A DNA stretch of 64,000 bases from assembly GCF_022348085.1 (NCBI RefSeq), contig NZ_JAKRFN010000018.1:62001-126000 (forward strand), written 5' to 3'. Of the stretch, positions 9,026 through 17,904 are shown in pieces. This DNA is from Mycobacterium sp. PSTR-4-N. GTDB lineage: Bacteria; Actinomycetota; Actinomycetes; Mycobacteriales; Mycobacteriaceae. Each line of letters begins with the position of its first letter. The stretch's first letter is position 1. The notes under the pieces are model-generated. The model made no database searches. It was not told the origin of the DNA and saw only the letters and a program-made list of their open reading frames with translations. The position numbers and the translations under genes were made by a program.

Positions 9026-11056
9026 GTGACGAACCCCCCGCAGACGGACGATCCGTTCCTCTGGCTCGAGGAGATCACCGGCGACGACGCACTCGCGTGG
9101 GTGCGCGCGCACAACGATCCGACGATCGCCGAACTCGGCGGCGAACGGTTCGAGCAGATGCGTGCCGATGCCCTCGACGTCCTCGACACCGACACCCGCA
9201 TCCCCTATGTGCGCCGGCGCGGTGAGTTCCTCTACAACTTCTGGCGCGATGCGACCAACCCGAAAGGTCTGTGGCGCCGCACGACGCTCGAGAGCTACCG
9301 GCAGGAGAAGCCGGACTGGGACGTCGTCATCGACGTCGACGAGCTCGCCCGCACCGACGGCCAGAACTGGGTCTGGGCCGGGGCAGACGTGATCGAACCC
9401 GACCACCTGCGCGCAGTGGTCAGCCTCTCCCGGGGCGGGTCGGACGCGGCGGTGGTGCGTGAGTTCGACATGACGACCCGCACCTTCGTCGACGGCGGGT
9501 TCGAGCTGGCCGAGGCGAAGTCTCAGGTCACCTGGGCCGACGAGGACACGCTGCTGGTCGGCACGGACTTCGGGCAAGGGTCACTCACCGAGTCGGGCTA
9601 CCCGCGGATCGTGAAGCGCTGGACGCGCGGGACACCACTGGACGAGGCGGTGACGATCTTCGAGGGCGACCCGGCCGACGTCCTGGTCGCGGCGTCGGTG
9701 GATCGCACGCCCGGGTTCGAACGCACGCTGATCAGCCGCGCGCTGGACTTCTTCAACGAAGAGGTCTACGAGCTGCGCGGCGCCGAACTGGTCCGCATCG
9801 ACACCCCGACCGACGCCAGCATCTCTGTTCACCGCACCTGGCTGTTGATCGAGCTGCGCAGCGACTGGCACTACAGCTACGGAACGGGCACCCAGCACTA
9901 CCCCGCCGGTTCCCTTCTGGCCGCCGACTACGACGAATTCCTCTCCGGCAGCGCAGAATTGAGTACGGTGTTCACCCCGGACCGGCACACCAGCCTGCAC
10001 CACTACGGGTGGACCCGCGACCGTCTCGTGCTCGTCACACTCGCCGATGTCGCCAGCCACGTCGAGGTGGTGACGCCGGGCTCGTGGGAGCACGAACCGG
10101 TGGCCGGACTGCCGGACAACACCACCGTGTCCCTGGTCGCCGTCGATCCCCTCGGTGACGAGATCTTCTGCGACTGCTCAGGTTTCGTCACACCGTCACA
10201 ATTGATGCACGGGGCTGCCGGCGGCGCCCTCACCGAGATCAAGCGGGCGCCGTCGTTCTTCGACGCAGCCGATCTCGAGGTGCAGCAGTATTTCGCGACG
10301 TCCGACGACGGCACCGCGGTGCCGTATTTCGTCGTGGGGCATCGCCACACGCTGAGCGCCGGTCCTACGCTGCTCGGCGGATACGGCGGGTTCGAGGTGG
10401 CCCGCACCCCGTACTACGACGGTGTGATGGGCCGGCTGTGGCTCTCCCGGGGCGGCACATACGTGCTGGCCAACATCCGCGGTGGCGGTGAGTACGGCCC
10501 CACCTGGCACACCCAGGCGATGCGCGAGGGCCGACACCTGGTCGCCGAGGACTTCGCAGCCGTGGCACGGGATCTGGTCGCGCGCGGGATCACGACCGTG
10601 GACCGGCTCGGCGCACAGGGTGGCAGCAACGGCGGGCTGCTGATGGGCATCATGCTGACGCAGTATCCGGAGCTGTTCGGCGCCCTGGTGTGCAGCGTGC
10701 CGCTGCTGGACATGAAGCGGTTCCACCTGTTGCTGGCCGGCGCCTCCTGGGTCGCTGAGTACGGCGACCCGGACGATCCCGATGATTGGGATTTCATCTC
10801 GAAATACTCTCCGTACCAGAACATCTCGACCGAGCGCCGCTATCCGCCGGTGCTGATCACCACCTCGACCCGCGATGACCGCGTACATCCGGGCCACGCC
10901 AGGAAGATGACCGCGGCGCTGGAGGCGGCCGGCCACCCCGTGCGGTACTACGAGAACATGGAGGGCGGGCACGCGGGTGCGTCGGACAATCCGCAGATCG
11001 CGTTCCGCGCCGCTCTGATCTACGAGTTCCTGCTCTCGACGCTGGGAGGGCAGTGA
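9026..11056 (+). CDS. Prolyl oligopeptidase family serine peptidase (Rv0457c-like)
   Basis: This 676-residue S9A-type peptidase is predicted to cleave short peptides after proline. The N-terminal half is the propeller-like domain typical of the family, opening DDPFLWLEE. The C-terminal alpha/beta hydrolase domain carries the nucleophile Ser534 in GGSNGG, a DDRV acid motif at about 617 and His649 in GGHAG. No signal peptide is seen, so it is probably cytosolic. The GTG at 9026 is chosen because it begins directly before the family's N-terminal motif. M. tuberculosis Rv0457c is the expected orthologue by type and neighbourhood. Confidence 0.9.
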   Translation: MTNPPQTDDPFLWLEEITGDDALAWVRAHNDPTIAELGGERFEQMRADALDVLDTDTRIPYVRRRGEFLYNFWRDATNPKGLWRRTTLESYRQEKPDWDVVIDVDELARTDGQNWVWAGADVIEPDHLRAVVSLSRGGSDAAVVREFDMTTRTFVDGGFELAEAKSQVTWADEDTLLVGTDFGQGSLTESGYPRIVKRWTRGTPLDEAVTIFEGDPADVLVAASVDRTPGFERTLISRALDFFNEEVYELRGAELVRIDTPTDASISVHRTWLLIELRSDWHYSYGTGTQHYPAGSLLAADYDEFLSGSAELSTVFTPDRHTSLHHYGWTRDRLVLVTLADVASHVEVVTPGSWEHEPVAGLPDNTTVSLVAVDPLGDEIFCDCSGFVTPSQLMHGAAGGALTEIKRAPSFFDAADLEVQQYFATSDDGTAVPYFVVGHRHTLSAGPTLLGGYGGFEVARTPYYDGVMGRLWLSRGGTYVLANIRGGGEYGPTWHTQAMREGRHLVAEDFAAVARDLVARGITTVDRLGAQGGSNGGLLMGIMLTQYPELFGALVCSVPLLDMKRFHLLLAGASWVAEYGDPDDPDDWDFISKYSPYQNISTERRYPPVLITTSTRDDRVHPGHARKMTAALEAAGHPVRYYENMEGGHAGASDNPQIAFRAALIYEFLLSTLGGQ

Positions 11057-11057
11057 C

Positions 11058-11699
11058 GTGACGATCGCCCGATCGGCCGGAGCGCTGCTGCTGGCGTCCG
11101 CGATGGTGCTCACCGGCTGCGGCCGGGAGATCACCGGTACCGCGGTGACCGCCGCCGGACGCGCGCCCGCCCAGGAAGCCGGCGATGACGCGCAGTGCAC
11201 CACCGTCACCGCGCCTCTGGTCGACATCCCGCAGAAGAATCCCCGCGAACCGCAGCTGCGCGTCCCGCAACCGCAGGGGTGGGAACGCAACACGATGATG
11301 GACAACCAGATCATCCGGTTCGCGATCGTCGCACAGGATCTCGTCGCCGATCAGTTCGCCCCCAACGCGGTGGTCACCCTGGAGTCGGTCCGCGGCAGCG
11401 CCGATCCCGACATCGTGTTCGAACAGAACCGATCCAACCTGACCACGATGATGGGCGCCTTCGATCTGCAGACCGAGAGCAACACCACCTGCGGACTGCC
11501 CTCGGAGACAACGACATACATCGCGCCCGCGATGGGGCCGGCACCGCAGCGGCCCATCATCATGCATGCCGTCGTGGCGCGGACACCGTCGGCCACCTAC
11601 CTGTCGACGCTGACGGTGCAGACCACCGATGCGACCAACCCCACCTACGTGCGCGACTCCGCGGAGATCGTCGACGGCTTCCAGCTGCTGCTGCCATGA
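11058..11699 (+). CDS. LpqN/LpqT-like lipoprotein
   Basis: This 213-residue protein starts at a GTG one base after the peptidase stop. A signal peptide leads to the lipobox LTGC with the lipidated Cys21, so it should be anchored in the envelope facing outward. The mature part is rich in polar residues and resembles the mycobacterial LpqN/LpqT lipoprotein family (PQGWERN, then a beta-rich region), whose role is poorly understood. It overlaps the next membrane gene through ATGA, indicating co-translation. Confidence 0.75.
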   Translation: MTIARSAGALLLASAMVLTGCGREITGTAVTAAGRAPAQEAGDDAQCTTVTAPLVDIPQKNPREPQLRVPQPQGWERNTMMDNQIIRFAIVAQDLVADQFAPNAVVTLESVRGSADPDIVFEQNRSNLTTMMGAFDLQTESNTTCGLPSETTTYIAPAMGPAPQRPIIMHAVVARTPSATYLSTLTVQTTDATNPTYVRDSAEIVDGFQLLLP

Positions 11700-12001
11700 C
11701 GCTCTCTGAGATCCTGCTGATCGTCGGCGCGGCGTTGGTGCTGGCCGGTATCGCAGCGCCCGGTTGGGACACCGCGACCATGGATCGGCGAGCGGTCAAA
11801 CGGCGCATCTACTGGACGGGCACCGGTGCGGGCATCGTGGTGCTGTTCCTGTCCGGCCTTCCCGACCTGCAGAGCGCGCTGGCGCTGGCCGCCGCCGCAA
11901 CGGTGCTGACCCTGGGGTGGGCCTACTTCCGGACGCCGAACATCGTGATCGGCGGCCGCATCCGGTCGGCCGATCCGACGATGCGCGACGGGAGCCGGTG
12001 A
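11696..12001 (+). CDS. Small membrane protein
   Basis: The ATG overlaps the lipoprotein stop by four bases. The 101-residue product has an N-terminal hydrophobic helix (about 4-22), two further helices (about 38-56 and 60-78) and a basic loop (DRRAVKRRIYW) between the first and second. No domain is recognised. Coupling to the lipoprotein suggests a shared envelope role, which is inference. Confidence 0.65.
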   Translation: MTLSEILLIVGAALVLAGIAAPGWDTATMDRRAVKRRIYWTGTGAGIVVLFLSGLPDLQSALALAAAATVLTLGWAYFRTPNIVIGGRIRSADPTMRDGSR

Positions 12002-12110
12002 CCGCCGACGTGTAACGCCGGCGGGCCCGGCGGGCACTACCGGTCGACGAAGGGAGCCGCTGTGCTTCAGGGCGCCCCGGTGTGACGTGCTGGGTTACGA
12101 TCTCGCGGAC

Positions 12111-12746
12111 ATGACCGCCACTTCCGCGGACGAGGCTGCCATCGTCGCGGCGCTGCGGGCGCGTGACGAGGCGACGTTCGCCGCGCTGGTCGACAGGCAC
12201 ACGCCGGCGATGCTGCGGATCGCGCAGGGCTACGTGTCGTCCCGCGAGGTCGCTGAGGACGTCGTGCAGGAGGCGTGGATCGCGCTGCTCAAGGGTATCG
12301 ACGGCTTCGAGGGCAGGTCCTCTCTGCGCACGTGGCTGTTCACGGTGCTGATCAACATCGCCAAGAAACGCGGCATGCGGGACCGTCGGGAGTCCGACGC
12401 CCAGATCGCCGCGTACACGAACGGAACCGTGCACCCGGCCCGGTTCCACGACCGCGACGAGCGCTGGGCGGGTCACTGGCGCGACGGGGAAGAACCGGTG
12501 CCGTTCCCCGAGTCACCGGAGGGCTCGGTGCTGAGCTCGGAGTTGCTTGCGTTGACCCGCGACGCACTCGACACCCTGCCCGAGCGGCAACGCCTCGTGG
12601 TCACCCTGCGCGACGTGCTCGACGTCGACTCCGCGGAGGTGAGCCGGCTGCTCGGCATCACGCTCGCCAACCAGCGGGTGCTGCTGCACCGCGGGCGGAC
12701 GGCGATCCGGCAGGTTCTCGAGGATTACGTGAGGGACGTGACATGA
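12111..12746 (+). CDS. ECF-type RNA polymerase sigma factor
   Basis: The 211-residue protein has sigma region 2 (FAALVDRHTPAMLRIAQGYV and EDVVQEAWIALLKGIDGFEG, about residues 22-70) and region 4 (TLPERQRLVVTLRDVLDVDSAEVSRLL, about 150-185). These define an extracytoplasmic-function sigma factor. The ATG is preferred to an in-frame GTG at 12087 because region 2 begins soon after it, but the choice is uncertain. The following gene overlaps by ATGA and encodes a zinc-finger protein, its likely anti-sigma partner. The trigger and regulon are not evident. Confidence 0.88.
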   Translation: MTATSADEAAIVAALRARDEATFAALVDRHTPAMLRIAQGYVSSREVAEDVVQEAWIALLKGIDGFEGRSSLRTWLFTVLINIAKKRGMRDRRESDAQIAAYTNGTVHPARFHDRDERWAGHWRDGEEPVPFPESPEGSVLSSELLALTRDALDTLPERQRLVVTLRDVLDVDSAEVSRLLGITLANQRVLLHRGRTAIRQVLEDYVRDVT

Positions 12747-12985
12747 GCGAGCCCGCACCGATGGACTGCTATGAGCTCGTCGCGTTGATCACCGCCTACT
12801 TCGACGGCGCGCTCGACGGCGTCACCCAGACGCGGTTCGAGCAGCACCTGGCGGGCTGCGACGGCTGCCTGACCTATCTGCAACAGTTCCGCACCACGGT
12901 GCGCACCCTGAGCGTGCTCTGCGACGACGACGTCGACCCGCCGTTTCGCGACCGGTTGCTGGACGCCTTCCGCGACTGGCGCTAG
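12743..12985 (+). CDS. Soluble zinc-finger (zf-HC2) anti-sigma factor
   Basis: This 80-residue protein carries the ZAS-type zinc motif His35-x3-Cys39-x2-Cys42 with a further Cys9. That is the pattern by which zinc anti-sigma factors clamp ECF sigma factors. No transmembrane helix follows, so it would act in the cytosol, as redox-sensing RsrA-type proteins do. The start overlaps the sigma factor stop by four bases. A redox or metal signal is plausible but unproven. Confidence 0.8.
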   Translation: MSEPAPMDCYELVALITAYFDGALDGVTQTRFEQHLAGCDGCLTYLQQFRTTVRTLSVLCDDDVDPPFRDRLLDAFRDWR

Positions 12986-12995
12986 AACTGCTCAG

Positions 12996-13892
12996 GTGAG
13001 CCAGTTCCAGACGGTGCTCTACCGCACCGAACCGCCCGTCGCGACCATCACGCTGAACCGCCCTGAGCGGCTCAACACCATCGTGCCCCCGATGCCCGAC
13101 GAGATCGAGGCCGCGATCGGCCTGGCAGAACGCGATCCGGCCGTCAAGGTGATCGTGCTCCGCGGGGCCGGACGCGCCTTCTCGGGCGGCTACGACTTCG
13201 GCGGCGGCTTCGAGCACTGGGGCGAGGCGATGAACACCGATGGGCGCTGGGACCCCGGCAAGGATTTCGCGATGGTCAGTTCCCGGGAGACCGGGCCGAC
13301 GCAGAAGTTCATGGCGATCTGGCGGGCGTCCAAACCGGTGATCGCCCAGGTGCACGGCTGGTGCGTCGGCGGGGCCAGCGACTACGCCCTGTGCGCGGAT
13401 CTGGTGATCGCCAGCGACGACGCGGTGATCGGGACGCCGTACGCCCGCATGTGGGGGGCCTACCTGACCGGGATGTGGCTGTATCGGCTGAGCCTGGCCA
13501 AGGTGAAGTGGCATGCGCTCACCGGTGAGCCGCTGACCGGAAAAGAAGCCGCCGCAGTCGAATTGATCAACGAGTCGGTGCCCTTCGAGCGGCTGGAGGC
13601 GCGGGTGGCCGAGATCGCGGCCTCGCTGGCGAAGATTCCGCTCTCGCAACTGCAGGCACAGAAGCTGATCGTCAATCAGGCCTACGAGAACATGGGCCTG
13701 GCGTCGACGCAGACCCTCGGCGGAATCCTCGACGGGCTGATGCGCAACACCCCTGATGCGCTGCGTTTCGTCGAGACGGCCGAACGGGACGGTGTACGCG
13801 CCGCCGTCGAGCAGCGCGACGGGCCGTGGGGCGACTACAGCCAGGCCCCGGCAGAGCGGCGGCCGGACCCGTCACACGTGATCGAACCCTGA
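12996..13892 (+). CDS. echA2: Enoyl-CoA hydratase/isomerase family protein (EchA2-like)
   Basis: This 298-residue crotonase-fold protein starts at GTG. The N-terminal TITLNRPERLN, the oxyanion-hole segment GAGRAFSGGYDFGGGF (about residues 48-63) and HGWCVGGASDYALCADLVIAS (about 118-138) place it in the family. A longer-than-usual loop (about 64-95) follows the first oxyanion-hole segment. The size and position relative to the Rv0457c-like peptidase match M. tuberculosis echA2 (Rv0456c). The actual acyl-CoA substrate is unknown. Confidence 0.85.
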   Translation: MSQFQTVLYRTEPPVATITLNRPERLNTIVPPMPDEIEAAIGLAERDPAVKVIVLRGAGRAFSGGYDFGGGFEHWGEAMNTDGRWDPGKDFAMVSSRETGPTQKFMAIWRASKPVIAQVHGWCVGGASDYALCADLVIASDDAVIGTPYARMWGAYLTGMWLYRLSLAKVKWHALTGEPLTGKEAAAVELINESVPFERLEARVAEIAASLAKIPLSQLQAQKLIVNQAYENMGLASTQTLGGILDGLMRNTPDALRFVETAERDGVRAAVEQRDGPWGDYSQAPAERRPDPSHVIEP

Positions 13893-13997
13893 AAAGTCAG
13901 GTAGTCCACTACGCAGGCGCAGGCACGATCTGCGAGTGATCCTCATGAGCGAGCCCGGCGACAGGACCGGGACCATCACGCCACGAGGAGTACCGAC

Positions 13998-14420
13998 ATG
14001 ACGAACACACCGCTCAAAGGCCTGCTTGCCAGCGATGCCGACGGTGAGGTCCGGATCAACGTGCCCGGCGGCACCTGGGTGATCCAGCGGGCCGACATCG
14101 AAAGGCAATCGGAATGGGTGAATCCGACGGTGGCCGAGGAGGGCGGCAAACCCGTCGAGGTGGTCGTCCGTGTCGGCGCGTCGATCGGGTGGCTGCAGAC
14201 CTTGACCATCGAATCACTCGAGCGGCCGATGACACTGCCGGACCGCTACCGCACCGTTGTCGGCTCCGAGGACCTCGCACGCCAGAGTGAGGAGTGGGGC
14301 CGCGCCCACGGCTTCGCCTTCAATCGTGTCGTGACGGCCGAGGCGGGCCACACATCGGTGAGCTGCTGGGACCATCCCAGCGGGTTCGGAACCGTGTGCC
14401 AGGGCGACGACTGCCAGTAA
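13998..14420 (+). CDS. Unknown 140-residue protein, candidate graspetide precursor or partner
   Basis: I do not recognise the family. The product is small and soluble, with no signal peptide. Residues 18-80 look like a compact beta-rich fold (INVPGGTWVIQRADIE, PVEVVVRVGASIGWLQTL). The C-terminal tail (about 112-140) is different in character: it holds Thr/Ser, Trp, three Cys (123, 134, 139) and acidic residues 125, 137 and 138, ending GDDCQ. A GAGGAG ribosome site precedes the ATG. The next gene, 12 bases on, encodes an ATP-grasp ligase of the graspetide-synthetase type. A folded leader with an acidic, Thr/Ser-containing core would fit a modified-peptide precursor, but this is inference. Confidence 0.6.
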   Translation: MTNTPLKGLLASDADGEVRINVPGGTWVIQRADIERQSEWVNPTVAEEGGKPVEVVVRVGASIGWLQTLTIESLERPMTLPDRYRTVVGSEDLARQSEEWGRAHGFAFNRVVTAEAGHTSVSCWDHPSGFGTVCQGDDCQ

Positions 14421-14432
14421 CGACCACCGATC

Positions 14433-15383
14433 ATGACCACACCGGTACTCATCGTCGCCCACGAGCTCGACGTGCACGCGGCCGCAGTGTCCTCGCACCT
14501 GCGAGAACACTTCGGCATCGCTGCGCTGCAGCTCGATCTCGCCCAGTTCCCATCGAGCACAGCCCGATTCACGTCGACGCGAGACTGCCGGGCACACTCC
14601 TGGGATGGCATCGATCTCGATTCCGTCCGTGCCGTCTGGTGGCGCCGACCGGCGCGGAGCACCGTCGGGCGCAGCGTCGACCCGGACGTCGACACCTTCC
14701 GGCAGGCCGAGTGTGACCACTTCGCCGAAGGCCTTTTGTGGTCACTCGACGCGGTGTTCGTCAACGACCCTGCCGCACAACACCGCGCCGCGCGCAAACT
14801 CGTCCAGCTGCACACCGCCCGATCGCTGGGTCTCAACGTGCCCGACACAGTCGTGACGAACGACGCGACGGTGGCCTCGGAATTCCTCGAGGGACTGCAG
14901 CGCCGCGCGATCTGCAAGCGCACGGGCACAGGCAGCACGTTCACCGAGACCAGATTGGTCACGACTGCCGATCTACCGCGCCTGACCGGAATCCGCTCCT
15001 CCCCCACCACCTTCCAGGAATTCATCGATGGTCGCTATGACCTGCGGATCGTCTGGATAGCCGGTGAGGCCTGGGCGGTGCGCATCGATTCCCAGACAGG
15101 CGCCGGGTGGGTGGATTCGAGGATGGACAACTCGGTTGCGTTCACCCCCTATGACCTCGACGACGACCTCGCCGCAGCACTGCACCAGCTGATGGGGTCA
15201 CTGGGGCTCGCGTTCGGTGTGATCGACCTGAGGGTGTCGGCAACCGACGGGAGGGTCTACTTCCTTGAGGTCAACCCGCAGGGGCAGTTCGCGTACCTGG
15301 AGATCAAGACGGGCCTGCCCATCACCCGCAGCGTCGCGGGGCTGCTGGCGGATCCGGCGCGGGCGGCTCTGACGGCCGCCTAG
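14433..15383 (+). CDS. MvdD/graspetide-synthetase-like ATP-grasp ligase
   Basis: The 316-residue protein begins with the pre-ATP-grasp domain of MvdC/MvdD-like enzymes (LIVAHELDVHAAAVSSHL) and continues into an ATP-grasp fold. ICKRTGTGSTFTE may form part of the nucleotide-binding site, with FQEFIDGRYDLRI after it. The metal-binding FLEVNPQGQFAYLE stretch has Glu279 and Asn281. Family members form ester or amide cross-links between acidic and Thr/Ser/Lys side chains of ribosomal peptides. The gene for a 140-residue protein lies just upstream on the same strand. No transporter, protease or methyltransferase gene is adjacent. A RimK-like role on another substrate remains possible. Confidence 0.8.
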   Translation: MTTPVLIVAHELDVHAAAVSSHLREHFGIAALQLDLAQFPSSTARFTSTRDCRAHSWDGIDLDSVRAVWWRRPARSTVGRSVDPDVDTFRQAECDHFAEGLLWSLDAVFVNDPAAQHRAARKLVQLHTARSLGLNVPDTVVTNDATVASEFLEGLQRRAICKRTGTGSTFTETRLVTTADLPRLTGIRSSPTTFQEFIDGRYDLRIVWIAGEAWAVRIDSQTGAGWVDSRMDNSVAFTPYDLDDDLAAALHQLMGSLGLAFGVIDLRVSATDGRVYFLEVNPQGQFAYLEIKTGLPITRSVAGLLADPARAALTAA

Positions 15384-15396
15384 TGCATCCGACCCG

Positions 15397-17904
15397 CTAA
15401 TCCATCCGACCGACGTCGAGCACGCGCAGCACCGCGACACCCTCCTCGTCGCTCATCGGCAGATCGACCTCCCCGTCGATACCCCAGTCGTGGTCGCCGG
15501 CGGGGTCGTCGAGTATCTGCCGCACCCGCCACACATCGGCGCCGCGGTCGATGAGCAGCAACGCCTGACCCCGCGCGTCCGGGCCGATGCCGACGTCGGC
15601 GTGCTCGGCGTAGTACTCGTCGCCGACCGCACCCCAGCGCTGCGCCGTCCACCCGGAGCCACTGTCCAACGCGCCCAACTCATCCCAGCGCTCGCGGGCG
15701 AACAGTTCGACGCGACGGAACAGCGCGTTGCGCACCATCGCGGTGAACGCCCGCTCGTTACCCGTCACCGGTCGCGGCCGCACCGGCACCGACACCGGCG
15801 CGTCCAGCGGCTGGTCGGGGCTGGTGAGCTGCTCCCACTCGTCGAGCAGGCTCGAATCCACCTGCCGCACCAACTCGGCGAGCCACTCGGTGATGTCGGT
15901 GAGCTCCTCGGTGCGCGCCGCGGCGGGCACACCGGAGCGCAGCGCCTTGACCGCGTCGGACAGGTACCGCAGCACGGCGCCTTCGGAACGCGTCAGCCCG
16001 TAGAGACTGACGTACTCGCGGAACGTGAAAGCGCCCTCCCACATCTCGCGTACCACCGACTTCGGTGACAGCGCCCCGTCGGCGGCCCACGGATTGGTCT
16101 GCAGGTAGATCTCGAACACGCCGTGCAGCAGTTCGTCGAGGGGTTTGGGGTAGGTGACGTCGTCGAGCAGTTCGATGCGCTCGTCGTATTCGATGCCCTC
16201 GGCCTTCATCGCCGCGACCGCCTCGCCCCTGGCCTTCTTCAGCTGCGCCGCAAGGATCTGCCGCGGATCCTCCAGCGTCGCCTCGATCACCGAAACCACA
16301 TCGCGGGCATAGCTTTCCGCGTCGGCATCGAGAACGTCGATGGCGGCCAGCGCGAACGTGGACAGCGGCTGGTTCAGCGCGAAGTCGCGCGGCAGGTCGA
16401 CGGTCAGCCGGTAGCGGCGGCCGTCGGCGTCGGGCACCGACATCCGCTCGATCACCCCGGCCTGCAGCAGTGACCGGGCGATCCCCACCGCCTCCCGGAT
16501 CAGCCGCAGCTGCCGCTTACGTGGCTCGTGGTTGTCGGTGAGGAGGCGCCGCATCGCCTCGAACGGGTTGCCGGGCCGGTCGACGACGTCGAGGATCATC
16601 GCGGTGAACACGCGCATGTTGCTGGTGAGCGGTTCTGGTGCGGCCTCCACCAGCCGCGTCATCGTCTTCTCGCTCCACGGCACCATGCCCTCGGGCACCT
16701 TGCGCCGCACCAGTTTTCGTCGCTTCTTCGGATCGTCGGCGACCTTCGCGAACTGCTTGAGGTTCTCCACCTCGTGGTCGGGCGCCTGCACCACGACGGT
16801 GCCCGCGGTGTCGTAGCCGGCCCGGCCTGCGCGCCCGGCGATCTGGTGGAACTCCCGTGCGGTGAGCAGCCGGGTGCGGGTGCCGTCGTACTTCGACAGC
16901 GCGGTGAACACGACGGTGCGGATCGGGACGTTGATGCCGACGCCGAGCGTGTCGGTGCCGCAGATGATCTTGAGCAGGCCGGCTTGGGCGAGCTGTTCGA
17001 CCAGCCGTCGGTACTTGGGCAGCATGCCCGCGTGGTGCACCCCGATGCCGTGGCGCACGAGCCGCGACAGCGTGGTCCCGAACGCGGTCGAGAACCGGAA
17101 CGCGCCGAGATGCTCGGCGATCGCGGCTTTTTCGTCCTTGGTGCTGACGTTGACACTCATCAGCGCCTGCGCCCGCTCCAGCGCTGAGGCCTGGGTGAAG
17201 TGCACGATGTAGATCGGCGCCTGGCGGGTGTCGAGCAGATCGCCGATGGTCTCGTGCATCGGCGTCGTCGCGTACGAATAGAACAGCGGCACCGGGCGTT
17301 CGGCGTGGGCAACCAGAGCAGTCGGCCGCCCGGTGCGCCGGGTCAGATCCTCCCGCAGGAACGTGACGTCGCCGAGCGTCGCCGACATGAGCAAAAATTG
17401 TGCCCCGGGCAATTCCAGCAGCGGCACCTGCCAGGCCCAGCCGCGGTCGGGATCGCCGTAGTAGTGGAACTCGTCCATCACGACCACGCCGATGTCGGAG
17501 CCCGAACCTTCCCGCAGCGCCGTGTTCGCCAGCACCTCGGCCGTGCACACGATGATCGGCGCGTGCGCGTTGACGGCGGCATCGCCGGTCAGCATGCCGA
17601 CGTTCTCCGCACCGAACACCCCGCACAGCGCGAAGAACTTCTCGCTCACCAGCGCCTTGATCGGCGCGGTGTAGTAGCTGCGCCGCCCGGCCGCCAGCGC
17701 GGCGTACTGCGCGCCGGTCGCGACGAGCGACTTGCCCGATCCGGTCGGGGTGGCCAGCACGACGTTGGCGCCGCTGACGAACTCGATCAGCGCCTCTTCC
17801 TGGGCGGGGTACAGCGGGGTGCCGTTGTCCTCGGCCCACCCCGCGAACGAGGTGAACAGGTCGTCGGGATCGGCGTCCGCGGGGGGAACGAGCGGCGCGC
17901 TCAT
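15397..17904 (-). CDS. DEAD/DEAH-box helicase with DUF3516 C-terminal domain
   Basis: This 835-residue superfamily 2 helicase has the Walker A motif ATPTGSGKS (about residues 50-58), the DEFH box in VVVMDEFHYYGD and motif III SAT. GVHHAGMLPKYR and QIAGRAGRAG (motif VI) place it among Ski2-like RNA helicases. The long C-terminal half, from about residue 400, corresponds to DUF3516, an actinobacterial extension. It is probably an ATP-driven RNA-remodelling enzyme. The ATG overlaps the upstream membrane-protein stop by four bases; longer in-frame starts run through that gene and are rejected. It converges on the ATP-grasp gene with a 13-base gap. Confidence 0.88.
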   Translation of the reverse strand: MSAPLVPPADADPDDLFTSFAGWAEDNGTPLYPAQEEALIEFVSGANVVLATPTGSGKSLVATGAQYAALAAGRRSYYTAPIKALVSEKFFALCGVFGAENVGMLTGDAAVNAHAPIIVCTAEVLANTALREGSGSDIGVVVMDEFHYYGDPDRGWAWQVPLLELPGAQFLLMSATLGDVTFLREDLTRRTGRPTALVAHAERPVPLFYSYATTPMHETIGDLLDTRQAPIYIVHFTQASALERAQALMSVNVSTKDEKAAIAEHLGAFRFSTAFGTTLSRLVRHGIGVHHAGMLPKYRRLVEQLAQAGLLKIICGTDTLGVGINVPIRTVVFTALSKYDGTRTRLLTAREFHQIAGRAGRAGYDTAGTVVVQAPDHEVENLKQFAKVADDPKKRRKLVRRKVPEGMVPWSEKTMTRLVEAAPEPLTSNMRVFTAMILDVVDRPGNPFEAMRRLLTDNHEPRKRQLRLIREAVGIARSLLQAGVIERMSVPDADGRRYRLTVDLPRDFALNQPLSTFALAAIDVLDADAESYARDVVSVIEATLEDPRQILAAQLKKARGEAVAAMKAEGIEYDERIELLDDVTYPKPLDELLHGVFEIYLQTNPWAADGALSPKSVVREMWEGAFTFREYVSLYGLTRSEGAVLRYLSDAVKALRSGVPAAARTEELTDITEWLAELVRQVDSSLLDEWEQLTSPDQPLDAPVSVPVRPRPVTGNERAFTAMVRNALFRRVELFARERWDELGALDSGSGWTAQRWGAVGDEYYAEHADVGIGPDARGQALLLIDRGADVWRVRQILDDPAGDHDWGIDGEVDLPMSDEEGVAVLRVLDVGRMD

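Noticed and set aside
12002..12086. GC-rich dyad after the small membrane-protein gene as a terminator
   Set aside because: The pairing is weak (GCCGG/CCGGC) and there is no T-rich tail, so it is indistinguishable from GC-rich background.
14300..14420. A lanthipeptide or classic microviridin core in the Cys-rich tail of the 140-residue protein
   Set aside because: No LanM, LanB or LanC-like gene is present and the tail lacks the microviridin TxKxPSD pattern; only a general graspetide link is tenable.
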